From an uncultured Verrucomicrobiales bacterium (GTDB lineage: Bacteria > Verrucomicrobiota > Verrucomicrobiae > Limisphaerales > CANJSG01): a stretch of 28,787 nucleotides of DNA. The position numbers were made by a program, and so were the translations under genes. Where the stretch lies: NCBI GenBank assembly GCA_946480965.1, contig CAMLMI010000015.1, positions 1 to 28,787 of the forward strand. Reading direction: 5' to 3'. The notes below the pieces were generated by a model. The model was not told the origin of the DNA. It made no database searches and was given only the letters and a program-made list of their open reading frames with translations. Below are positions 1 through 6,427 of this stretch, one piece after another. Numbering within the stretch: position 1 is the first letter of the stretch; each line of letters begins with the position of its first letter.

Positions 1-2
1 AA

Positions 3-236
3 TCGGCCGAGGCGCAGCGCATCGGGCGCAAGCTGGTCGTGCCGCCGGGGCCGAACAATCCGGTGGGCGTGGCGTGGATCGGCCTGAGCAAGCCGGGCTA
101 CGGCATCCACGGCACGCCGTCGCCGGAGCAGGTGGGGCGGACGGAGTCGCACGGGTGCTTCCGCCTGGCGAACTGGAACGCGCGGCATCTGCTGCGGATG
201 GTGGGCGTGGAGACGCCGGTGGAGGTGGTGCCGTAG
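3..236 (+). CDS. L,D-transpeptidase (YkuD domain), C-terminal part
   Basis: This is the last 77 codons of a gene that begins before the window; the frame is open from the first complete codon. L,D-transpeptidases form 3-3 cross-links in peptidoglycan, or attach proteins to it, outside the cytoplasmic membrane. The YkuD catalytic signature is visible: an HGT motif (codons near 108-116), then a Gly-rich spacer, then SHGCFRLxN with the catalytic Cys at 156-158 and the following Arg. The protein ends shortly after with VETPVEVVP, a usual end for this domain. The YaeQ-family gene follows after 17 nt on the same strand and may be co-transcribed. The N-terminus, any signal peptide and any additional domains are not visible. 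Confidence 0.9.
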   Translation, partial: SAEAQRIGRKLVVPPGPNNPVGVAWIGLSKPGYGIHGTPSPEQVGRTESHGCFRLANWNARHLLRMVGVETPVEVVP

Positions 237-253
237 CGGCGCGTGTTGAAGCG

Positions 254-802
254 ATGAGCAACAAATACAGCTTCGCCATCGAGAGCCAGGACAAGAAGCG
301 GGATCTGCCGCGGACGGTCATCATTGGCCGGAAGGACAACGAGACGGTCGTCCATGTGCTGCTGAAGGCGCTCGGGTTCATCCTCTTCTTCCGCGACCGG
401 CTGCGGATCGATGCGCGGGTGCCGGACGATTCGATCACCTGGGTGCCGGACCTGAGCCAGCTCGACTACGAGCTGCGGGTGCAGCTCTGGGTGGAGTGCG
501 GCGAGTGCAGCATCAACAAGCTGGACAAGCTGGCGGTGAAATGTCCCGAGGCGGAGATCTGGGTCATCACGCAGTCGCTCGTCGTGGCCGAGGACGTGAT
601 CCGGCTCATGGCCAAGCACGATCTAAGGCGGGGCCGCTACCAGGTGCTGGCGCTGGACGGGGAGATGTTCGAGGAGATCGCCGGGCTGACGGAGAACCGG
701 AACGAGGTGACGTGGTTCGGCGCGGACTTCGAGGAAGGCACGATGCAGCTGGAATACGCCGGGCTGTGGTTCGACGCGCCGTTCCGCATCCTGCGGCATT
801 GA
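254..802 (+). CDS. YaeQ family protein
   Basis: This is a 182-residue protein. I recognise the YaeQ family from its overall plan: an N-terminal beta-rich part with a long helix segment (VVHVLLKALGFILFF), then an LRVQLWVECGE block, then a lysine-rich helix and a strand reading AEIWVIT. These match the order LGIDLWIELG / IKKACTQAAEVALFTYNS remembered from E. coli YaeQ. The family adopts a PD-(D/E)XK nuclease-like fold, but its biochemical role is not settled. I chose the ATG at 254, 17 nt after the stop of the L,D-transpeptidase gene; the frame is open further upstream but the residues there are the shadow of the previous gene. No Shine-Dalgarno sequence is seen. The length is like the E. coli protein (about 180 residues). 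Confidence 0.65.
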   Translation: MSNKYSFAIESQDKKRDLPRTVIIGRKDNETVVHVLLKALGFILFFRDRLRIDARVPDDSITWVPDLSQLDYELRVQLWVECGECSINKLDKLAVKCPEAEIWVITQSLVVAEDVIRLMAKHDLRRGRYQVLALDGEMFEEIAGLTENRNEVTWFGADFEEGTMQLEYAGLWFDAPFRILRH

Positions 803-822
803 AGCGGTGGTGGGAGGTTTGC

Positions 823-893
823 CTCACGCAAAGGGCGCGAGGGGCGCAAAGACCATCGCCGTGCCTTTGCGGTTTTGGCGGCCTTGGCGTGAG
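823..893. repeat. Imperfect inverted repeat (CTCACGC...GCGTGAG) between convergent genes
   Basis: The left arm (823-851) begins CTCACGCAAAGGGCGCGAGG and the right arm (864-893) ends with its imperfect reverse complement, TTGGCGTGAG. The arms pair over about 29 nt with mismatches and enclose a short loop around 852-863. It fills the gap between two convergent genes and could act as a bidirectional terminator or be a dispersed intergenic repeat. The arms themselves are built from decayed GCAAAG/GGCGC units, which resemble short repeats I recall from environmental bacteria, though I cannot verify this. Confidence 0.6.
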
Positions 894-946
894 TTGATTC
901 CGCGTTGTTCCGCTCCACAGCGGTCAGAGCGCCTCCCACCAGGTCT

Positions 947-1165
947 TCACCAATCGGCGATGCGCGACCACGCAATGTCACCCCATCGTCCGGCAAAGAA
1001 GGCGACGCCCAGCGCGATCAGGATCGTGGCGATAAGCTGATAGGAACCCTCGCTCAGCCATCTGGTGGCCGCCCACCATCCCAGCAATCCGCCGTAGCCC
1101 AGCCCGGCGAAGAAGTGCAGCCAGTAGCGGTGCGGACCGGCAACGTAGTCTTCGTGCTGCTTCAT
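947..1165 (-). CDS. Small two-helix membrane protein, hypothetical
   Basis: This is a 72-residue protein with two hydrophobic stretches, roughly residues 14-33 (WLHFFAGLGYGGLLGWWAAT) and 42-60 (YQLIATILIALGVAFFAGR), so it is probably an inner-membrane hairpin. I do not recognise a family. Support for a real gene is the 4-nt ATGA overlap (1162-1165) with the stop codon of the upstream zinc-ribbon gene, which is typical of translational coupling, and the clean hydrophobic pattern. It ends just before the inverted repeat that separates it from the YaeQ-family gene. It may work together with the zinc-ribbon membrane protein; that is inference from the overlap only. Confidence 0.6.
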   Translation of the reverse strand: MKQHEDYVAGPHRYWLHFFAGLGYGGLLGWWAATRWLSEGSYQLIATILIALGVAFFAGRWGDIAWSRIADW

Positions 1166-1581
1166 GGATCTGGGTCGGTTGGTTCTTCAACGGACCGAGG
1201 TCGGGCGAAATAGGAACGTGTCGTTCTCCAAAGCATCGCCAGCGAGACCGAAAGCAGGAATGCCCCGACGATCAGCGGTGCCACGTCCTGACGCGATGCG
1301 AAAAGGATCAACGTGACCGAAGCGAGCGCGGCCATCCCGAAGATCAGCCAGACACCGAGCACGACGACTAGGCGCGTGGGTTCTTCCGCTGCCCGCCGAT
1401 ACACATGGCCTTCGGCCAACAGGCTCTCGAACGGGCCGGTGGCGGCGTAGGAGGTGAGCGGCGCGCCGCACTTGGCGCAGAAAGTTGTTTGCGGTTCGTT
1501 GGGATGGAGGCAGCCGAGGCACAGCTCCATCTCGGGACCGTCTTTCTCGGGGGCGTTCTCGGGCGTCGGGTCCGTCGGCAT
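1162..1581 (-). CDS. Zinc-ribbon membrane protein, hypothetical
   Basis: This is a 139-residue protein from the ATG at 1581; an in-frame TTG at 1632 would add 17 residues. An acidic, Pro-rich N-terminus leads into a zinc ribbon with two CxxC knuckles, C21-x2-C24 and C35-x2-C38 (CLGC and CAKC). Two transmembrane segments follow, about residues 70-92 and 97-114. The C-terminus is charged and Pro-rich. Such zinc-ribbon/membrane proteins are common and of unknown function; the ribbon probably sits in the cytoplasm. Its stop codon overlaps the start of the 72-residue membrane protein by 4 nt. It is transcribed divergently from the MoxR operon, with about 160 nt between the two chosen starts. Confidence 0.65.
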   Translation of the reverse strand: MPTDPTPENAPEKDGPEMELCLGCLHPNEPQTTFCAKCGAPLTSYAATGPFESLLAEGHVYRRAAEEPTRLVVVLGVWLIFGMAALASVTLILFASRQDVAPLIVGAFLLSVSLAMLWRTTRSYFARPRSVEEPTDPDP

Positions 1582-1709
1582 GTTCGGGAAGGGACAGGTT
1601 GTCGGGCACTCCGTTCCCTCGGCTTGTTTCAATTCGGGACGAGGGTGTCAATTTTCGATTCCCGACGCCTTGGGGCGGGCGAGTTCTCCATCAAGACAGG
1701 AGATCGCCG

Positions 1710-1738
1710 TTGCCTCGCAATCGCCGTGAGCCGATAAC
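1710..1738 (+). promoter_or_regulatory. Candidate promoter of the MoxR-DUF58-transglutaminase operon
   Basis: There is a -35-like TTGCCT at 1710-1715, a 17-nt spacer, and a -10-like GATAAC at 1733-1738. Only six bases separate the -10 from the GTG start at 1745, so transcription would begin at or very near the start codon. This fits the lack of any Shine-Dalgarno sequence. It is a pattern match by eye and unverified. Confidence 0.35.
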
Positions 1739-1744
1739 GCCCGG

Positions 1745-2692
1745 GTGAGCCCGACATTTGCGCCTGCACGAGAGACGTTTCGAAAGATCGCCGAGAACAT
1801 CCGGGGAGTCGTCCAGGGTCAGGACGAGACGATCCGCAAGCTCTTGATCTGCCTGGCCAGCGGCGGGCACGTGTTGCTGGAGGATTTTCCCGGCACCGGG
1901 AAGACGACGTTGGCCAAGGCGCTGGCGAAATCGATCCAGGCGGACTTCAAGCGGCTCCAGTTCACGCCCGACTTGCTGCCGTCGGACATCGTGGGCGTCT
2001 CCATCTACAACCAGCGCGAGCAGCAGTTCCAGTTTCACGAGGGACCGGTTTTCACGAACATCCTGCTGGCCGACGAGATCAACCGCGCCTCGCCCCGCAC
2101 GCAGTCCGCGCTGCTGGAAGCGATGGGCGAGAGCCAGGTGACGGTGGAGGGCGAACGGCGGGCGTTGCCGGAGCTGTTCTTCGTCATCGCCACGCAGAAC
2201 CCGGTGGAGTTTCGCGGCACGTATCCGCTGCCCGAGGCGCAGATGGACCGGTTCGCGCTCCAGTTCACGCTCGGCTACGTGTCGGCGGACGAGGAGGTCG
2301 CCATCCTATCGGCACGGCAGAAGGTGAACCCGTTGGAGGATCTGAAACCGTGCGTGACGCTGGCCGAAGTGGAGGGACTGCGGCAGCGGGTGCTCGAAGT
2401 GCGGGTGAGCGAGGAGATCAAGCGCTACATCGTCGATCTCGTCTCGGCCACGCGTTCCGTGCCGGGCGTGCAGCTCGGGGCCAGCCCGCGCGCGTCGCTC
2501 GCGCTGATGAAGGCGGCGCAGGCGGCGGCGCTGCACGACGGGCAGGAGTTCGTCACGCCGGAACAGGTGAAGGCGCTGGCCGTGCCGGTGATCGCGCACC
2601 GCCTGGCGCTCGATCCGCAGATGAAGTTCTCCGGGCTCACGGCGGAGTCGATCGTCGAGGACATCGTCAAACGCCAGGCCGCCCCGAAGTGA
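1745..2692 (+). CDS. MoxR-family AAA+ ATPase
   Basis: This is a 315-residue MoxR-type AAA+ ATPase, a cytoplasmic chaperone-like ATPase usually paired with DUF58/vWA proteins. Visible motifs are Walker A GTGKT (residues 50-54), the RLQFTPDLLPSDIVG block (70-84), Walker B LLADEIN (107-113), sensor 1 ATQNP (149-153) and the PLPEAQMDRF segment (161-170). A helical lid domain follows. The length is normal for the family. The start is GTG, with no Shine-Dalgarno sequence in front. The DUF58 gene begins 6 nt after the stop, and the transglutaminase-like protein follows, giving the well-known MoxR/DUF58/transglutaminase trio. The exact client is not known; envelope or protein-complex assembly is the usual proposal. 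Confidence 0.93.
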   Translation: MSPTFAPARETFRKIAENIRGVVQGQDETIRKLLICLASGGHVLLEDFPGTGKTTLAKALAKSIQADFKRLQFTPDLLPSDIVGVSIYNQREQQFQFHEGPVFTNILLADEINRASPRTQSALLEAMGESQVTVEGERRALPELFFVIATQNPVEFRGTYPLPEAQMDRFALQFTLGYVSADEEVAILSARQKVNPLEDLKPCVTLAEVEGLRQRVLEVRVSEEIKRYIVDLVSATRSVPGVQLGASPRASLALMKAAQAAALHDGQEFVTPEQVKALAVPVIAHRLALDPQMKFSGLTAESIVEDIVKRQAAPK

Positions 2693-2698
2693 CGCGCC

Positions 2699-4147
2699 AT
2701 GCCGGCTGATCGTCCACAGAGCACGCATCCCGCCGGGGCCGCCACGGCGGGCGGCGCGGCGGCGGGGAACGGGCTACGCAAGCCGCCCCCGGGCTCGGCC
2801 CTGCGGCGGCTGATGTTTCCGACGTTCCGGACGACGCCGGAGCTTCCGCTGCGGTTCCGCCGCCGCTTCACGCTGCCGGGAATCTTCGTGTGGTGCGTGC
2901 TGACGCTGACGGTGTTCCTCGGGTTGGACACCACCCAGACCACGGCCTACCAGATCGTCACGCTGCTCTTCGCCATGATGCTGGTGGGGATGCTCTCGAC
3001 GCTCTTCTTCAAGCCCCGGGTGCGCGTCCGCCGCGTCCTGCCGATGCTCGGAACGGTCGGCCAACCGCTGCCCTACGAGCTGCGGCTGACGAACGAGGAC
3101 CGGGTGCCGGAGAAGGACCTGATCGCCATCGAGAACTTGGTCGATCCCCGGCCCACCTTGACGGAATTCCTCTTTACGCCGGAGCCGGGCGAGGAGAAGC
3201 GGAACTGGTATGACCGCACCTTCGGCTTCTACCGCTGGCGCTGGCTCTACAACCGCAAGCGCGGCGCGGTGCTGAAGGAGACGCCGCTGCCCGTGCTGCC
3301 CGCGCGGGAGGAGACGGTGGCGCCGATGACCATCACGCCGCTGCGGCGCGGACGGCTGGTCTTCACCGGACTGACGCTGGCGCGGCCCGATCCGTTCGGC
3401 ATGGTCAAGGCGCTCGCGCTCGTGCCCCGGCCCGATTCGGTGCTGATCCTGCCGGAGCGGCACCCGATCCCCGCGCTCGATCTGCCGGGGAAGGAGAAAT
3501 ACCAGCAGGGCGGGGTGACCTTCGCGTCGTCCGTGGGCGAGTCCGAGGAGTTCGTCGCGCTGCGCGACTACCGGCCGGGCGATCCGCTGCGGCACATCCA
3601 CTGGCGGAGCTTCGCGCGGACGGGACGGCCCATCGTGAAGGAGTTCCAGGACGAATACTTCGTCCGCACCGCGCTGGTGCTCGACACCTTCGGCTCGGAC
3701 CTCGACGTGTTCGAGGCGGCGGTGTCGGCGGCGGCGTCGTTCGCCTGCGCGTTGGACACGCAGGAGTCCCTGCTGGACCTTCTGTTCGTGGGCGACGAGG
3801 CGTATTGTTTCACGGCCGGACGCGGGCTTGGCCAGACCCAGCAGGTGCTGGAAGTGCTGGCGGGCGTGGAGGCGCATCCGGAGAAGTCCTTCACTGCGCT
3901 GGACACGGCGATGGTCCGGCACGCCTCGCAGGTGAGCGGCTGCGTGTGCATCCTGATCGAGTGGGACGAGGAACGGCACGCCTTCGTCCAACGGATGCTG
4001 GCGATGCGGGTGCCGGTGCTCGTGGTGCTGATCGTGTCCGAAGACGCGGGCGACACGCGGCCCGATCCCGGCCCGATGAGCGCAAGTCCCGAACGTTTCC
4101 ACGTCATCCCGATCCATCGGCTCAAGGAAGGGCTGGCCAGGCTATGA
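2699..4147 (+). CDS. DUF58 domain-containing membrane protein
   Basis: This is a 482-residue protein. After a low-complexity, Ala/Gly/Pro-rich N-terminal tail (residues 1-40), two closely spaced transmembrane segments lie at about 60-76 and 84-104. The DUF58 signature RDYRPGDPLRHIHWRSFART spans residues 289-308, with the KEF motif just after it. A degenerate vWA-like strand (ALVLDT, 325-330) follows, which lacks the full metal-binding DxSxS motif. DUF58 proteins are membrane-bound partners of MoxR ATPases. The gene starts 6 nt after moxR, and its stop overlaps a 19-codon ORF by 4 nt (ATGA, 4144-4147). The N-terminal tail is longer than usual, so a later start is possible, but the ATG at 2699 gives the tightest operon spacing. 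Confidence 0.92.
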   Translation: MPADRPQSTHPAGAATAGGAAAGNGLRKPPPGSALRRLMFPTFRTTPELPLRFRRRFTLPGIFVWCVLTLTVFLGLDTTQTTAYQIVTLLFAMMLVGMLSTLFFKPRVRVRRVLPMLGTVGQPLPYELRLTNEDRVPEKDLIAIENLVDPRPTLTEFLFTPEPGEEKRNWYDRTFGFYRWRWLYNRKRGAVLKETPLPVLPAREETVAPMTITPLRRGRLVFTGLTLARPDPFGMVKALALVPRPDSVLILPERHPIPALDLPGKEKYQQGGVTFASSVGESEEFVALRDYRPGDPLRHIHWRSFARTGRPIVKEFQDEYFVRTALVLDTFGSDLDVFEAAVSAAASFACALDTQESLLDLLFVGDEAYCFTAGRGLGQTQQVLEVLAGVEAHPEKSFTALDTAMVRHASQVSGCVCILIEWDEERHAFVQRMLAMRVPVLVVLIVSEDAGDTRPDPGPMSASPERFHVIPIHRLKEGLARL

Positions 4148-4203
4148 AACGGTCCGCTCCATCCAACCTGCCGGGTCCCCGTTGGGAAAGGAGGCTCGCG
4201 TGA
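4144..4203 (+). CDS. Possible 19-residue coupling ORF between DUF58 and transglutaminase genes
   Basis: An ATG at 4144 overlaps the DUF58 stop as ATGA. The frame reads MKRSAPSNLPGPRWERRLA and ends with TGA at 4201-4203, which overlaps the next gene's GTG start (4200-4202) as GTGA. Both junctions therefore have the 4-nt overlap of translationally coupled genes. The peptide is basic and has no membrane segment or known motif. It may serve only to carry ribosomes across the gap, or to make a small basic peptide. Because the ORF is short, a chance origin cannot be excluded. Confidence 0.35.
   Translation: MKRSAPSNLPGPRWERRLA
4187..4194 (+). promoter_or_regulatory. Strong Shine-Dalgarno AAAGGAGG setting the GTG start at 4200
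   Basis: AAAGGAGG lies 5 nt upstream of the GTG at 4200. It is the only near-perfect ribosome binding site I noticed in front of a gene in this window. It decides the start against the TTG at 4182, which lies upstream of it. Confidence 0.75.
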
Positions 4204-6263
4204 TTCCTCCTCCGCTGCTGCTGGGCGCGGCGCTGCTCTTCTGGGGCTGGATGACCGGCTTCGTCTGGGTCGCCATCGCGCTCGCACTGGTCATCGAGGC
4301 CCCGAGGATCTTCCGCTTCCGCTGGGACATTTCGGCGGAGGACTTCCAGCGGATCTGGACCGTCTGCTGCCTGATCTACCTCGGTGTCGGGGCCATCCGG
4401 ATCACGATGGGCGACAGCTCCTCCGAGACGGAGAGCCTGGGAGGTCCGGGCGGCCGTTTCCGGGCGCTGCGCGAGGCCTCGGGCGCGGCCCTGACGCTCA
4501 CGCAATGGCTGCCGATGTTCTTCTTTCCGCTGGCGTTGGCGCAGGCGGTGTCGGTGCGGGAGCGCATCAAGGCCACGGTGTTCTTCTTCTTCTTCCGTCG
4601 TCGGCTGGAGAACAGCTGGTTCCAGCCGGAGCTGAACCTCGGCTTCCCCTACATCGCGCTCTGCGTCGTCTCGGCCAGCGCGGCGAACGTGCGTTCGCCG
4701 GTCTTCCTCCTCGGCACGGTCGTTCTCCTGTCGTGGACGCTCTGGAGCTTCCGCCCACGCCGCTACTCGCTCGTCCTCTGGTCCTCGATGACGCTGCTGG
4801 TGGCCTCGCTCGGCTACGCGGGCAACGAGGGCCTGATCTGGCTGCACCAGCTCATCGAAGGCAAATCCTCGGAATGGCTGGCGCACTTCGCGGGGCGGAA
4901 TCCGAACGCGACCGAGAACCGCACGCAGATCGGCCGCATCGGACGCCTCCAGCTCTCCAGCACGATCGTGCTGCGGGTGGAGCCCACCGGCCCCGCCCCG
5001 CACCTGCTGCGCGAGGCCAGCTACGACAACTACCGGGGAGAGAACTGGTATGCCGACCAGCGGGAGTTCCGCGACATGGTGTCCGAGGGCGACGGCGAGA
5101 CGTGGAAGCTGCTGCCGGTCCAGACCGGATCGGAGATCGTCCACATCACCGAGTTCCTGCCCGGCGGCAACGGCCTGCTGGCCGTGCCCGGCGGCGTGAC
5201 CCAGGTCACGACCCTGCCGGTGCCGATCCTCCAGACGAACAACTACGGCGTGCTCCGCGCGCTGCAGGGACCGGGCCTCGTGCGCTTCCGCGCCACGTAT
5301 TCCGAGGGGCGCACCTTCGATTCCCCGCCGAGGCCGGACAAGGACCTGGCCGTGGAGGCCTACGAGACCAACGCCATCGACGAGGCGCTGCGCGAGATCG
5401 GCATCTCCTCCAATACGCCCCCCGCCGAGGCCGTGTCGGCGATCGAGCGCTTCTTCCAGCTGAAGTTCAACTACACCACGTGGCTGGAGGCGCCGCAGTT
5501 CAACTCCGAGAGCGTGCTCTCGCCCCTCGGCCAGTTCCTGCTCCGCCGCCGCGCGGGCCACTGCGAATACTTCGCCACCGCCACCACGCTCATGTTGCGG
5601 CGCGTGGGCGTGCCCGCGCGCTACGCGGTGGGCTTCGCCGTGGACGAGGTGGACGCCGACGGCAAGACCTTCATCGTCCGCCAGCGCCACGCCCACGCCT
5701 GGTGCATGGCATGGATCGACGGCCAGTGGCGCGACGTGGACACCACGCCCGGCAGCTGGCTGAACGAGGAGGAGAAGCGCGCCTCCTTCCAGAAGGTCAA
5801 GGACCTGTGGTTCCGCCTCAAGTTCGCCTACGCCCGCTGGCGCTGGCTCAAGGAGGAGCACGCCTGGCAACAGGTGCTGCCTTACGCCCTGTCCGTGCTG
5901 CTGGGCCTCGTCGCCTGGCGCGTCGGCGCGGGCCTGCGCCGCAAACGCAGCCGTCGCGACGTCGCCAAGCCCGTGGCCCGGAAATGGCCGGGCATGGACT
6001 CGGAATTCTACGACCTCCTGAAGCGTCTCGCCCGGCGCGATCTGGAATGGAGACCGGCCGAAACGGAAACCGAATGGCTGGGCCGAGTGCGCCGCGTCGC
6101 CGGTGATCCCTTGGCCGAAAGCCTCCGCGAGATCCACGGGCTCCATCTCCGCTACCGGTTCGATCCGGAAGGGCTGGGATCAGCGGAACGCGCCCGTCTG
6201 CGTGAACTCGTCGCCCAGGCCCGCGCCGAGCTGGAGCGGTTCATCAAGGCTTCGAAGCGTTAG
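4200..6263 (+). CDS. Transglutaminase-like membrane protein (TgpA/DUF3488-DUF4129 type)
   Basis: This is a 687-residue protein from the GTG at 4200. The N-terminal third is hydrophobic, with about five to six transmembrane helices. A large extracytoplasmic region then carries the transglutaminase-like core. The Cys-His-Asp triad is visible: C455 in AGHCEYFAT, H499 in HAHAWC and D514 in DVDTTPG. One more membrane helix (near 560-578) precedes a basic cytoplasmic tail resembling the DUF4129 end of TgpA proteins. The architecture is that of TgpA from Pseudomonas, an essential inner-membrane protein with a periplasmic transglutaminase domain. It closes the MoxR/DUF58/transglutaminase operon. All triad residues are present, so it is probably active; the substrate is unknown. 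Confidence 0.9.
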   Translation: MIPPPLLLGAALLFWGWMTGFVWVAIALALVIEAPRIFRFRWDISAEDFQRIWTVCCLIYLGVGAIRITMGDSSSETESLGGPGGRFRALREASGAALTLTQWLPMFFFPLALAQAVSVRERIKATVFFFFFRRRLENSWFQPELNLGFPYIALCVVSASAANVRSPVFLLGTVVLLSWTLWSFRPRRYSLVLWSSMTLLVASLGYAGNEGLIWLHQLIEGKSSEWLAHFAGRNPNATENRTQIGRIGRLQLSSTIVLRVEPTGPAPHLLREASYDNYRGENWYADQREFRDMVSEGDGETWKLLPVQTGSEIVHITEFLPGGNGLLAVPGGVTQVTTLPVPILQTNNYGVLRALQGPGLVRFRATYSEGRTFDSPPRPDKDLAVEAYETNAIDEALREIGISSNTPPAEAVSAIERFFQLKFNYTTWLEAPQFNSESVLSPLGQFLLRRRAGHCEYFATATTLMLRRVGVPARYAVGFAVDEVDADGKTFIVRQRHAHAWCMAWIDGQWRDVDTTPGSWLNEEEKRASFQKVKDLWFRLKFAYARWRWLKEEHAWQQVLPYALSVLLGLVAWRVGAGLRRKRSRRDVAKPVARKWPGMDSEFYDLLKRLARRDLEWRPAETETEWLGRVRRVAGDPLAESLREIHGLHLRYRFDPEGLGSAERARLRELVAQARAELERFIKASKR

Positions 6264-6278
6264 GGAAGCGGGTCGAAC

Positions 6279-6302
6279 GCCGGGTTGGGGAACCCGGCCT
6301 AC
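6279..6302 (-). repeat. GTAG-hairpin element, inverted copy
   Basis: Reading the minus strand, GTAG is followed by a perfect 8-bp hairpin with a CCCC loop. On the plus strand this is GCCGGGTT (6279-6286), GGGG, AACCCGGC (6291-6298), then CTAC. It pairs with the opposite-facing copy at 6334-6357 and lies between the convergent transglutaminase and kinase genes, where it could help end transcription. Confidence 0.6.
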
Positions 6303-6333
6303 AGCCGTCCTGTGTTCTCGATCACCACGCCTT

Positions 6334-6357
6334 GTAGGCCCGGTCCCCCGACCGGGC
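6334..6357 (+). repeat. GTAG-hairpin element, direct copy
   Basis: GTAG (6334-6337) is followed by a perfect 7-bp stem, GCCCGGT (6338-6344) and ACCGGGC (6351-6357), with loop CCCCCG. The build is the same as the elements at 11251, 13766 and 21860. The 164-nt gap between the convergent genes (6264-6427) contains little else. Confidence 0.6.
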
Positions 6358-6427
6358 GCAGCCACAAAAACAGCAACAGGCGGTGTTGTCCGGATAGGCT
6401 CTCGGTTTCCACCAGATCGCTCCTGGA

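Noticed and set aside
4122..6146. Long minus-strand open frame opposite the transglutaminase gene
   Set aside because: Its product is Arg/Ala/Glu/His-rich with no domain. The plus-strand frame has an intact catalytic triad, membrane helices and a strong ribosome binding site.
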